The notes beneath the pieces are model-generated. The model worked only from the letters and a program-made list of their open reading frames with translations, made no database searches and had not been told where the DNA came from. From NCBI RefSeq assembly GCF_002382885.1, contig NZ_NWVL01000038.1, forward strand, positions 1 through 64,000: a DNA stretch of 64,000 nucleotides, given 5' to 3'. Within the stretch, counting starts at the first letter, position 1. Every line of letters starts with the position of its first letter. This stretch comes from Streptomyces sp. WZ.A104 (GTDB taxonomy: Bacteria > Actinomycetota > Actinomycetes > Streptomycetales > Streptomycetaceae). The translations under genes were made by a program, and so were the position numbers. Positions 9,265-16,949 of this stretch are shown piece after piece.

Positions 9265-9825
9265 GGAACCCTTCGTCTCTTCCGGAACGTTGAGGACCTC
9301 GGCTCCGTGGCACTTACACCCGCGAAGCCCTTCACCTGAGCACTCGCGCCCAGCGCGGAGCGCGGAGGCCTCGGGTGCACACCATCTTCGGCGCGGCCCG
9401 GCCGACCAGGGCATCCACTACTGGACGACGGACTTCCCTCCCCTCTGCCGAAAGAGGGGTTGACATAACGCCGCAGTCTCGCGATTGCGCCGATGCGGAG
9501 CGACCGGGTCGGTTGGCGGCGCCTTTACCACCAAGAGAACCGGCCATGGCGAAAATCCGCATCTGCTTCGTCCGGGAGGCGCACCGCGACAATGCCGCCC
9601 GCCCCCGTGCGCACAAGGCAACCCCACCCCCTTCACCGATCCTGTATGACCCGACAGAGTGCACTGTCAACAGCAAAAATCGCCATACTGAAGGGCCCGA
9701 AGGTAGTCAATGGATTCGATTCCGCACGTGCCATAGAATCGCAAAAGCTCCACGGGGGCTGACCTTCCTCACCGTGACGAAAGCTGCGAGCTACGGGGGT
9801 TCACATTTTTGTTCGCGTTGGAGTA
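9265..9825. other. 561-base regulatory region without a convincing gene
   Basis: This divergent intergenic stretch separates the secreted-protein gene from the LuxR-type gene. It is visibly less GC-rich than its surroundings from about 9640 on. It holds a hairpin CCCCTCT/AGAGGGG (9440-9446 with 9453-9459) immediately followed by TTGACA at 9461-9466 on the plus strand. There is also a minus-strand TTGACA (complement of 9664-9669) that could be a -35 element for the secreted-protein gene, although the distance to the start is long. Short open frames here lack ribosome sites and protein-like composition. Confidence 0.5.
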
Positions 9826-10500
9826 TTGGCCCCGGAGGACTTGGTCCGGGTCGGCATCCGTAATGTCCTGGAGGCGGAACACCAGTTGAGCGTCGTCGCC
9901 GACGGACACACCAATCGCGTGCTCGACGTGACAGATCGCGTGCCACTGGACGTCCTGGTGGCGAGCCCCGCTACCGAGTGCGATGCGTTGCGCTTACTCC
10001 GCACCATCAATCGGCGGCCGTTACCACCCCGCACCGTGGTCCTCGCCGACCGGGTCAGCAGACAGGGAGCCTGCGCGCTGCTCGGCGAGCGCGCGGCCGG
10101 GATACTCCGCCGCAGCACCGCACGCCATCACCTCCCCTGGGCGGTGCCTGCCGCGGCACAGGGCGGCCTCGCGCTGGAGCCCGCACTGGCGTCCTTGCTG
10201 GTCGACAGCTATCTACAGCCTCTGAGACGAGCCCAAACACAGTCAGATGCACGAACCTTGCTCGGCAGGCTCACCGTTCGTGAACGGGAAGTCCTCACCC
10301 TGCTCGCCGACGGCCACGCCGCTCCCGCGATCGCAGCCATGCTCTCCCTCGCCCCTGGCACCGTGAAGAGCTACTTGCGGAGCGTCTACGACAAGCTCGA
10401 CGTGAGCAACCGGATCCAGGCCGTCCGAGTCCTCTGGTCTGCCGACGCCATCCCCTCTCCGGCTCCTGTGCCGAGCCGCGCCGTAGGGCAAACCGCTTAG
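9826..10500 (+). CDS. Atypical LuxR/NarL-type regulator with TTA codons
   Basis: The C-terminal 65 residues are a clear LuxR-type helix-turn-helix (LTVREREVLTLLADGHA, then LAPGTVKSYLRSVYDKLDV). The N-terminal part has the outline of a receiver domain, but the phosphoacceptor position reads DVLVAS with no aspartate and the acidic pocket is incomplete, so phosphorylation is unlikely. Two in-frame TTA codons (9994 and 10021) imply bldA control. The start is uncertain: TTG at 9826 is the only ordinary start codon after the in-frame stop at 9775, but receiver-like residues (VHIFVRVGV) continue upstream of it, suggesting an ATT start near 9805 preceded by GGGGG. It is divergent from the secreted-protein/ABC unit, which it may regulate. 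Confidence 0.8.
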   Translation: MAPEDLVRVGIRNVLEAEHQLSVVADGHTNRVLDVTDRVPLDVLVASPATECDALRLLRTINRRPLPPRTVVLADRVSRQGACALLGERAAGILRRSTARHHLPWAVPAAAQGGLALEPALASLLVDSYLQPLRRAQTQSDARTLLGRLTVREREVLTLLADGHAAPAIAAMLSLAPGTVKSYLRSVYDKLDVSNRIQAVRVLWSADAIPSPAPVPSRAVGQTA

Positions 10501-10619
10501 TGGATAAGCCGGTTGCACGCGCCGTATGGCAGCCCGACTGCCCATGAGCAAGGGACGACAAGCCGACATGCGGCCCTGACCAGCCGCACCACACGGGACC
10601 ACCCGGGGGGACACCTCAC

Positions 10620-11894
10620 GTGCACATAGCCTTCCTGCTGCACAACGCCTATGCGACCGGCGGCACCACGCGGACGACCATGACTCTCGCCGAGACGCTC
10701 AGCAAGCACCACCGCGTGGAACTCGTGTCGGTCTTCCGGCACCGCAAGTCGCCCCGGTTCGGGCAGCCGTCCGGGGTTCCGCTGCGTGCGCTGGTGGACC
10801 GGCGCAAGAGTTCGCCGGACACTACACATCCCCTCGTTTCGCAGGCGGGGGAGGTGTTCCCCCAGGGGGACAGCCGCGCGCACCAGTACCACCGGCTCGC
10901 CGAGCAGCAGATCATCGCCTGGCTGCGGGAAACGAATGCCGACGTCATCGTGAGCACCAGGGCAGGACTCAACGTCCTGCTGGCCCGCTTCGGCCCCCGG
11001 AACGCCATCCTCGTCGGCCAGGAGCACCTGACCCATGACAGCCACCCCCACCGGCTGCGTACGGAACTCCAGCGCTGGTACGGCGGTCTCGACGCCCTCG
11101 TCACCATGACCGAAGCGGACGCGCACGACCACCGGCGCGGCCTGCGGCTGCCGCACATCCGGGTACTGGCCATCCCCAACAGCGTCCCCGAACCCGCCGT
11201 GCCACCGGCTGACGGGAACGCCAAGGTCGTCGTCGCGGCCGGCCGGCTGGCCCGCGTCAAGCGGTACGAGATGCTGGTCGACGCCTTCGCCGCGGCCGGT
11301 GCGGACTGCCCGGACTGGTCCCTGCGCATCTACGGGGACGGCGCGGAGCGCGCCCGGATCGCCGAACGGATAGCCCGTCATGGGCTGGAGGACCGGGCCT
11401 TCATGATGGGGGCGGTCACTCCGATCGAGCAGGAGTGGGTCAAGGGATCCATCGCCGCCGTGACCTCGGCCCACGAGTCGTTCGGCATGACGATCGTCGA
11501 GGCCATGCGCTGCGGCTTACCCGTGGTGAGCACCGACTGTCCGCATGGTCCCGGCGAGATCATCCGCCATGGGGTGGACGGTCTCCTCGTCCCCCGCGAC
11601 AGCACCCGCGACATGGCCGAAGCGCTGCGGACGCTGATGGTGGATGCGGGACGGCGCAAGGAAATGGGCAGGGCGGCAGGGGCCGGTGCGGCGGAGCGCT
11701 TCGCACCGGAGGACATCGCCGACCGCTACGAGCGGTTGCTCCGCTCCCTGGCCGGGGAACGGTCCGGGCGGCCCGCTGCTTCGCAGCCGGCCTCACCCGG
11801 ATGGCGGGGGGTCGCCGTGCTCGCTGCCACGGCCCGGATCCTCGCGCGCGGTGCAGTCCGCCGCGGGCGCCGCATGGTGCGCCACACCGCATGA
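10620..11894 (+). CDS. GT4-family glycosyltransferase
   Basis: A 424-residue glycosyltransferase of the GT-B fold. The N-terminus MHIAFLLHNAYATGGT carries the usual glycine-rich acceptor-domain start. The C-terminal half has the donor-site pattern VVVAAGRLARVKRYEMLVDAF and the EX7E-type motif around SAHESFGMTIVEAM. The GTG start at 10620 is preceded by GGGGGGA. One in-frame TTA codon lies at 11517, within the conserved MRCGLPVVS stretch. Its acceptor is unknown; cell-wall polymer or exopolysaccharide glycosylation is typical for the family. The stop overlaps the start of the following decayed membrane-protein gene (ATGA), so the two once formed a unit. Confidence 0.9.
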   Translation: MHIAFLLHNAYATGGTTRTTMTLAETLSKHHRVELVSVFRHRKSPRFGQPSGVPLRALVDRRKSSPDTTHPLVSQAGEVFPQGDSRAHQYHRLAEQQIIAWLRETNADVIVSTRAGLNVLLARFGPRNAILVGQEHLTHDSHPHRLRTELQRWYGGLDALVTMTEADAHDHRRGLRLPHIRVLAIPNSVPEPAVPPADGNAKVVVAAGRLARVKRYEMLVDAFAAAGADCPDWSLRIYGDGAERARIAERIARHGLEDRAFMMGAVTPIEQEWVKGSIAAVTSAHESFGMTIVEAMRCGLPVVSTDCPHGPGEIIRHGVDGLLVPRDSTRDMAEALRTLMVDAGRRKEMGRAAGAGAAERFAPEDIADRYERLLRSLAGERSGRPAASQPASPGWRGVAVLAATARILARGAVRRGRRMVRHTA

Positions 11895-12490
11895 AGACCC
11901 TACGCGCAGCCGTTCCGGCACACAGGATGCTCTGGATCGTGTGCGGGGCGTTCTGTCTGGTGTCGGCTGCTCCGGTGCCGCTCACGCTCCCACTGGGCTG
12001 GGACGAGATCGTCTACGCCAGTCGTTTCACCCCCTATGGCCCCGCAACCCCGTTCAGTGCGCCGCGCACCCGGGGAGTCCCCCTGCTGCTGACCGGCACG
12101 CTGATGCCCACGCTGCGCCGCTGTGGCTGGCCGTGGCCGTCGCCGCGTCGGCTCCGTACCTCCTCTTCGTCCCTTGCGCAGCGGCACGATTCCTGCCCCG
12201 GTCTACGCACTGCTGGCGCTGCCTGCTGCCCTGGGGGTTCTCGCCGTCCTCCGCCGGATCCGTGGAAGCGGTTCGCTGCCGGCGGCTGCCGCGCTCGCGT
12301 TGGTGGTGCTCGGTTACGGGGGATGCAGGCCGGGGGCGTTCACGCCCATGCGGGTATCCAGCAGCGTGCCCGGGGCGATTGGGACCGCATCGGCTCCGTA
12401 CTGCGCGAGCACGGCGTGCGCCCGCCCGCCCGAGTACCTCCTGACCGGCGTGCCGGTCGGCCTTCGCAGCACCGCGGAGGCGGGTGTTCC
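11891..12490 (+). pseudogene. Decayed membrane protein gene (glycosyltransferase-like)
   Basis: The frame starts well (MKTLRAAVPAHRML, then a hydrophobic segment and LGWDEIVYASRF) and is coupled to the glycosyltransferase stop, but protein-like sequence then jumps between frames. A membrane segment PLWLAVAVAASAPYLLF lies in the second frame near 12110-12170. Segments VYALLALPAALGVLAVL and AALALVVLGYG lie in the third frame near 12200-12320. GDWDRIGSVLREHGVRPP returns in the first frame near 12370. At least three frameshifts and a deletion are needed. The fragments suggest a polyprenyl-phosphate-dependent membrane glycosyltransferase-like protein originally much longer than what remains. Sequencing error cannot explain so many shifts. 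Confidence 0.7.
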
Positions 12491-12511
12491 GCCTCCGCGG
12501 TACCACGCGCG

Positions 12512-13465
12512 TCAGACTGACTCGGCCGGGACCGTCCCCAGTCGCCCCTTCTGGAAGTCCTCGAAGGCCTGCTTCAGCTCGGCCTGACTGTTCATCACGA
12601 AGGGGCCGTAGTGCGCCATCGGCTCCCGGATCGGGCGGCCGCCGAGGAGGACGACCTCCAGGTCCGGGGTGTGGCCGTCCTGCCGCTCCTCCGCACGGAC
12701 GGTCAGCGAGCCGCCGGCGCCGAACACCGCGGTCTGGCCCATCGCGACGGGCCGGCGCTCCGCGCCCACCGTGCCGCGCCCGGCCAGGACGTAGGCGAGC
12801 CCGTTGAAGTCCTCGCGCCAGGGCAGGGTCACCTCGGCGCCCGGCCGGACGGTGGCGTGGATCATCGTGATCGGGGTGTGGGTGATGCCGGGCCCCTGGT
12901 GGCCGTCGAGCTCACCGGCGATGACCCGGAGCAGCGCGCCGCCGTCCGGGGAGGCCAGGAGCTGGACCTCACCGCCGCGGATGTCCTGGTAGCGGGGGTT
13001 CATCATCTTGTCGGCCTTGGGGAGGTTCACCCAGAGCTGGAGGCCGTGGAAGAGCCCTCCGGACATGACGAGCGACTCCGGCGGCGCCTCGATGTGCAAC
13101 AGGCCCGAGCCCGCGGTCATCCACTGGGTGTCGCCGTTCTCGATGGTGCCGCCGCCACCGTTGGAATCCTGGTGGACGAAGGTCCCGTCGATCAGGTAGG
13201 TGACGGTCTCGAAGCCCCGGTGCGGGTGCCAGGGCGTGCCCTTCGGCTCGCCCGCGGCGTACTCCACCTCACCCATCTGGTCCATCATGATGAACGGGTC
13301 GAGGTGCCGGTAGTTGATCCCGGCGAACGCGCGGCGCACCGGGAAGCCCTCGCCCTCGAAGCCGCTGGGCGCGGTCGTGACGGCGAGCACGGGACGGGCC
13401 GCGGCGTCACCCGAAGCCGCCACCTTGGGCAGGGTCAGCGGGTTGTCGACGGTCACTGCGGGCAT
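12512..13465 (-). CDS. Pirin family protein
   Basis: A 317-residue bicupin. The ATG at 13465 follows GGAGGTGG at ideal spacing; the open frame extends further but without support. The N-terminal cupin shows the pirin metal motif HPHRGFETVTYLIDG and later GSGLLHIEAPPE, and the C-terminal cupin is intact. Pirins bind iron; many have quercetin 2,3-dioxygenase activity, and a Streptomyces pirin modulates beta-oxidation, but the role of this copy is unknown. It lies close to an acyl-CoA dehydrogenase gene, which fits the latter idea. The promoter region is AT-rich for this genome (TTTAGTTGAAC at 13500-13510). Confidence 0.93.
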   Translation of the reverse strand: MPAVTVDNPLTLPKVAASGDAAARPVLAVTTAPSGFEGEGFPVRRAFAGINYRHLDPFIMMDQMGEVEYAAGEPKGTPWHPHRGFETVTYLIDGTFVHQDSNGGGGTIENGDTQWMTAGSGLLHIEAPPESLVMSGGLFHGLQLWVNLPKADKMMNPRYQDIRGGEVQLLASPDGGALLRVIAGELDGHQGPGITHTPITMIHATVRPGAEVTLPWREDFNGLAYVLAGRGTVGAERRPVAMGQTAVFGAGGSLTVRAEERQDGHTPDLEVVLLGGRPIREPMAHYGPFVMNSQAELKQAFEDFQKGRLGTVPAESV

Positions 13466-13552
13466 GGGAGCCACCTCCGGGCGAGTGTTCTGGAACCAAT
13501 TTAGTTGAACGATGAACATCTCACAAGGCCTCGCGCATTCCCGGGCAGCGCA

Positions 13553-13584
13553 AAGGGCCCGCGCCACTCCTGGCACGGACCCTT
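13553..13584 (-). terminator. Hairpin after the SseB-like gene
   Basis: A 13-position stem (13553-13565 with 13572-13584) with two mismatches and a six-base loop sits about 70 bases beyond the SseB-like gene stop, upstream of the pirin gene. Confidence 0.55.
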
Positions 13585-13654
13585 GCCCGAACATCGAAAC
13601 CGCAGGTCAGCGACCCGTCAGATGGGACACCCCCCTCATACGGAAGCGGGCTGC

Positions 13655-14113
13655 CTACCCGTACATACGACGCATCGCGAAGTCGACCATCTGCTCCACG
13701 GCCTTGGCGTCGAAGACCATCCGGTGGTCACCCTCCATGTCCAGGACGAAGCCGTAGCCCGTCGGGAGCAGGTCGATCACCTCGGCCCCGGTGATCACGA
13801 AGTACTTGGAGTCCTTGCCCGCGTACAGCCGCAGCTCCTTGAGCGTGGTGAACATCGGGATCACCGGCTGCTGCGTGTTGTGCAGGGCGAGGAAGCCGGG
13901 GTTGTCACCGCGCGGGCAGTAGACCTTCGACGAGGCGAAGATCTGCTGGAAGTCCTCCGCGGAGAGGGAGCCGGTGGTGAAGGCCCGTACCGCGTCGGCC
14001 AGTGAGGGCGGTGAGGGTTCGGGATACAGCGGCTGCTCCGCGTAGCCGCCGCCCATCTGGCCCATCTGACCCATCTGCTGCTGAGCACCAGGGTTCTGGT
14101 CGTAGCCGTACAT
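13655..14113 (-). CDS. SseB-like protein
   Basis: A 152-residue cytoplasmic protein matching the SseB N-terminal-like family of actinobacteria, with conserved FTTLKELRLYAGKDSKYFVITGA in two pieces and a C-terminal VDFAMRRMYG. The N-terminus (MYGYDQNPGAQQQMGQMGQ) is a Gln/Met/Gly-rich low-complexity leader. I use the ATG at 14113 because the protein family starts this way; an ATG eight codons upstream is open but equally lacks a ribosome site. Function is unknown in Streptomyces. It is divergent from the acyl-CoA dehydrogenase gene. Confidence 0.8.
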   Translation of the reverse strand: MYGYDQNPGAQQQMGQMGQMGGGYAEQPLYPEPSPPSLADAVRAFTTGSLSAEDFQQIFASSKVYCPRGDNPGFLALHNTQQPVIPMFTTLKELRLYAGKDSKYFVITGAEVIDLLPTGYGFVLDMEGDHRMVFDAKAVEQMVDFAMRRMYG

Positions 14114-14297
14114 GCTGCAAAGAGTAATCGGACACATCTACGGCTTGAGGGGTTGCGCCTTATTACTGACGGGTAGCATCATCGTAGAGGTCAGCTGACA
14201 CACCCACGTCTCTCTGTACCGAACGCCTGCCTGTCGCCCGACCCGCATCACTCCCCGGGGCGCTGTGCGCCACTGCTATTGATTACGGAGCCTTCCC

Positions 14298-16124
14298 ATG
14301 GGGCACTACAAGTCGAATCTCCGCGACATCGAGTTCAACCTCTTCGAGGTCCTCGGGCGCGACAAGCTGTACGGCACCGGTCCGTTCGCGGAGATGGACG
14401 TCGACACCGCGAAGAGCATCCTGGAGGAGATCGCCCGCCTCGCGGAGAACGAGCTCGCCGACTCCTTCGCCGACGCCGACCGCAATCCGCCGGTCTTCGA
14501 CCCGGAGACCAAGACGGCACCGGTCCCGGCGAGCTTCCAGAAGTCGTACCAGGCCTTCATGGACTCCGAGTACTGGCGCCTGGGCCTGCCCGAGGAGATC
14601 GGCGGCACCACCTCCCCGCGCTCCCTGATCTGGGGCTACGCGGAGCTGCTGCTCGGCTCGAACCCGGCCGTGTGGATGTACTCCTCCGGCCCGGCGTTCG
14701 CCGGCATCCTCTTCGAGGAGGGCAACGAGGAGCAGAAGAAGATCGCGGAGATCGCCGTCGAGAAGCAGTGGGGCTCGACGATGGTGCTGACCGAGCCGGA
14801 CGCCGGTTCGGACGTCGGTGCCGGCCGGACGAAGGCCGTGCAGCAGGAGGACGGCTCCTGGCACATCGAGGGCGTGAAGCGCTTCATCACCTCGGGCGAG
14901 CACGACATGTCCGAGAACATCATCCACTACGTGCTGGCCCGCCCCGAGGGCGCGGGACCGGGCACCAAGGGCCTCTCGCTCTTCATGGTCCCGAAGTTCC
15001 ACTTCGACTGGACCACCGGCGAGCTGGGCGAGCGCAACGGTGTGTACGCGACGAACGTCGAGCACAAGATGGGCCTCAAGGCCTCCAACACCTGCGAGAT
15101 GACGTTCGGCGACCAGCACCCCGCCAAGGGCTGGCTGATCGGTGACAAGCACGACGGCATCCGCCAGATGTTCCGCATCATCGAGTTCGCCCGCATGATG
15201 GTGGGCACGAAGGCCATCGCCACACTCTCCACGGGCTACCTGAACGCGCTGGAGTACGCCAAGGAGCGCGTCCAGGGTCCGGACCTGGCGAACTTCATGG
15301 ACAAGACCGCGCCCAAGGTCACCATCACGCACCACCCGGACGTGCGCCGCTCCCTCATGACGCAGAAGGCGTACGCCGAGGGCATGCGCTCCCTCGTGCT
15401 CTACACGGCCTCGGTCCAGGACGCGATCCAGGAGAAGGAGGCCGCGGGCGAGGACGCCAAGGCGCTGAACGGCCTCAACGACCTCCTGCTGCCGATCGTG
15501 AAGGGCTACGGCTCCGAGAAGTCCTACGAGCAGCTCGCGCAGTCGCTCCAGACCTTCGGCGGCTCCGGCTACCTCCAGGAGTACCCGGTCGAGCAGTACA
15601 TCCGGGACGCCAAGATCGACACCCTCTACGAGGGCACCACGGCCATCCAGGGCCAGGACTTCTTCTTCCGGAAGATCGTCCGCGACCAGGGCGCCTCGCT
15701 CAACACGCTCTCCGAGGAGATCAAGAAGTTCCTCGCGAGCAACCACGGCAACGAGGAGCTGGCCCCGGCGCTGGACTCGCTCGCCAAGGCGGCCGTGGAC
15801 CTGGAGGCGATCGTCGGCACGATGATCACCGACCTCACCGCGACCGGCGAGGACGTCAAGAACATCTACAAGGTCGGGCTCAACACGACCCGCCTGCTGA
15901 TGGCCTCCGGCGATGTCGTCGTCGGCTACCTGCTGCTCAAGGGCGCGGCAGTGGCGGCGGAGAAGCTGCCGACCGCCGCCGCCAAGGACGTCGCCTTCTA
16001 CCAGGGCAAGATCGCCGCCGCGAAGTTCTTCGCCGCGAACGTCCTGCCGGGCGTCTCGACCGAGCGCGCGCTCGCCGAGTCCGTCGACAACTCCCTGATG
16101 GAGCTGGACGAGGCCGCTTTCTAG
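14298..16124 (+). CDS. fadE: Acyl-CoA dehydrogenase, FadE5-like
   Basis: A 608-residue flavoprotein that oxidises acyl-CoA to trans-2-enoyl-CoA in beta-oxidation. It has the long form typical of mycobacterial FadE5 (about 610 residues) rather than the 380-residue short form. Visible are the FAD/substrate motif MVLTEPDAGSD at 162-172, the second signature around 415-425 (QTFGGSGY) and the catalytic base Glu445 in DTLYEGTTAIQ. A helical C-terminal extension (about 470-608) is present. It is a single-gene unit closed by a strong hairpin, and its 184-base upstream region is shared with the divergent SseB-like gene. Confidence 0.95.
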   Translation: MGHYKSNLRDIEFNLFEVLGRDKLYGTGPFAEMDVDTAKSILEEIARLAENELADSFADADRNPPVFDPETKTAPVPASFQKSYQAFMDSEYWRLGLPEEIGGTTSPRSLIWGYAELLLGSNPAVWMYSSGPAFAGILFEEGNEEQKKIAEIAVEKQWGSTMVLTEPDAGSDVGAGRTKAVQQEDGSWHIEGVKRFITSGEHDMSENIIHYVLARPEGAGPGTKGLSLFMVPKFHFDWTTGELGERNGVYATNVEHKMGLKASNTCEMTFGDQHPAKGWLIGDKHDGIRQMFRIIEFARMMVGTKAIATLSTGYLNALEYAKERVQGPDLANFMDKTAPKVTITHHPDVRRSLMTQKAYAEGMRSLVLYTASVQDAIQEKEAAGEDAKALNGLNDLLLPIVKGYGSEKSYEQLAQSLQTFGGSGYLQEYPVEQYIRDAKIDTLYEGTTAIQGQDFFFRKIVRDQGASLNTLSEEIKKFLASNHGNEELAPALDSLAKAAVDLEAIVGTMITDLTATGEDVKNIYKVGLNTTRLLMASGDVVVGYLLLKGAAVAAEKLPTAAAKDVAFYQGKIAAAKFFAANVLPGVSTERALAESVDNSLMELDEAAF

Positions 16125-16151
16125 GACCTCGCACCTCATCAGTGCGTCAAC

Positions 16152-16190
16152 CAGTGCCGCCATCCGGAATTCGTTCGGGTGGCGGCACTG
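16152..16190 (+). terminator. Terminator of the acyl-CoA dehydrogenase gene
   Basis: An 11-bp perfect stem (16152-16162 with 16180-16190) with a 17-base loop that can pair further inside lies 27 bases after the stop codon. Confidence 0.8.
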
Positions 16191-16247
16191 TCGTATCAGC
16201 TGGGTACGCTGAGTGCACGGCCCAGAATCCCGTCCATGGGAGGAACC

Positions 16248-16862
16248 ATGACCGCCGAGGCACTGCCCGAATCGCTGCACCGCCAGCCGGACGGCTCCAA
16301 GTGGCCGGTCCCGCCTGCGGACGGCTACACCGTGGACGATCTCTTCACGCTTGAGGACCTCCCGCCGCACACAGAGCTGATCGACGGGAGCCTGGTCTTC
16401 GTGAGTCCGCAGCGGAAGTTCCACACGCTGGCGATGTATCTGCTGGAGCAGGGGCTGCGGCAGCACGTGCCGAACGACCTGCGAGTGCGCCGAGAGATGG
16501 CCGTCGTGCTCAACAAGCGCAATGCCCCAGAGCCCGACCTCCTCGTGGTGACCGCCGAAGCGGACGGCGACCAGCGCACCACCCGCTACGAAGCCTCCGA
16601 CGTCATCCTGGCCGTCGAGGTCGTCTCGCCCGACTCCGAGGACCGCGACCGGGACACCAAGCCGCACAAGTACGCGGCTGCGGGCATCCAGCACTTCTGG
16701 CTGGTCGAGATGACCGGCGAGAACGATCGCCCCATGGTCATCACCTACGAGCTCGACCCGGTCAACAAGAGCTACGTCTCCACCGGCGTCCACCACGACC
16801 GGCTCAAGCTCTCCGCCCCGTACGACATCGACATCGACCTGACCGCGATCGACGAGCTGTAG
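16248..16862 (+). CDS. Uma2 family (DUF820) putative PD-(D/E)XK nuclease
   Basis: A 204-residue protein of the Uma2 family, abundant in Streptomyces and cyanobacteria. The ATG at 16248 is preceded by GGGAGGAACC. The fold's markers are visible: the acidic residue in HTELIDGSLVF, the PEPDLLVV strand, and AVEVVSPDSEDRD followed by the KYAAAGIQHFWLVE segment. The family has a restriction-nuclease-like core, but a biological role is not established, so no substrate is given. It is a single gene between two unrelated ones, typical of the scattered copies of this family. Confidence 0.88.
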   Translation: MTAEALPESLHRQPDGSKWPVPPADGYTVDDLFTLEDLPPHTELIDGSLVFVSPQRKFHTLAMYLLEQGLRQHVPNDLRVRREMAVVLNKRNAPEPDLLVVTAEADGDQRTTRYEASDVILAVEVVSPDSEDRDRDTKPHKYAAAGIQHFWLVEMTGENDRPMVITYELDPVNKSYVSTGVHHDRLKLSAPYDIDIDLTAIDEL

Positions 16863-16949
16863 GCCACGGATCGGGCCACGGTCCTGGAGACCCACGGATC
16901 TCCCCGGTCACCGGATACCGGACCCCCAGTCCTCGCTACAGTGAGGAAC

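Noticed and set aside
9332..9676. 114-residue minus-strand open frame upstream of the secreted-protein gene
   Set aside because: No ribosome site, no protein-like pattern, and it overlaps the proposed promoter hairpin.
9709..9722. GGATTCGATTCCG resembling the T-arm of a tRNA (possible att remnant)
   Set aside because: No cloverleaf can be formed around it and no integrase gene is in the window.
14283..16895. 870-residue antisense open frame over the acyl-CoA dehydrogenase gene
   Set aside because: Mirror of a strongly biased coding sequence; no motif and no ribosome site.
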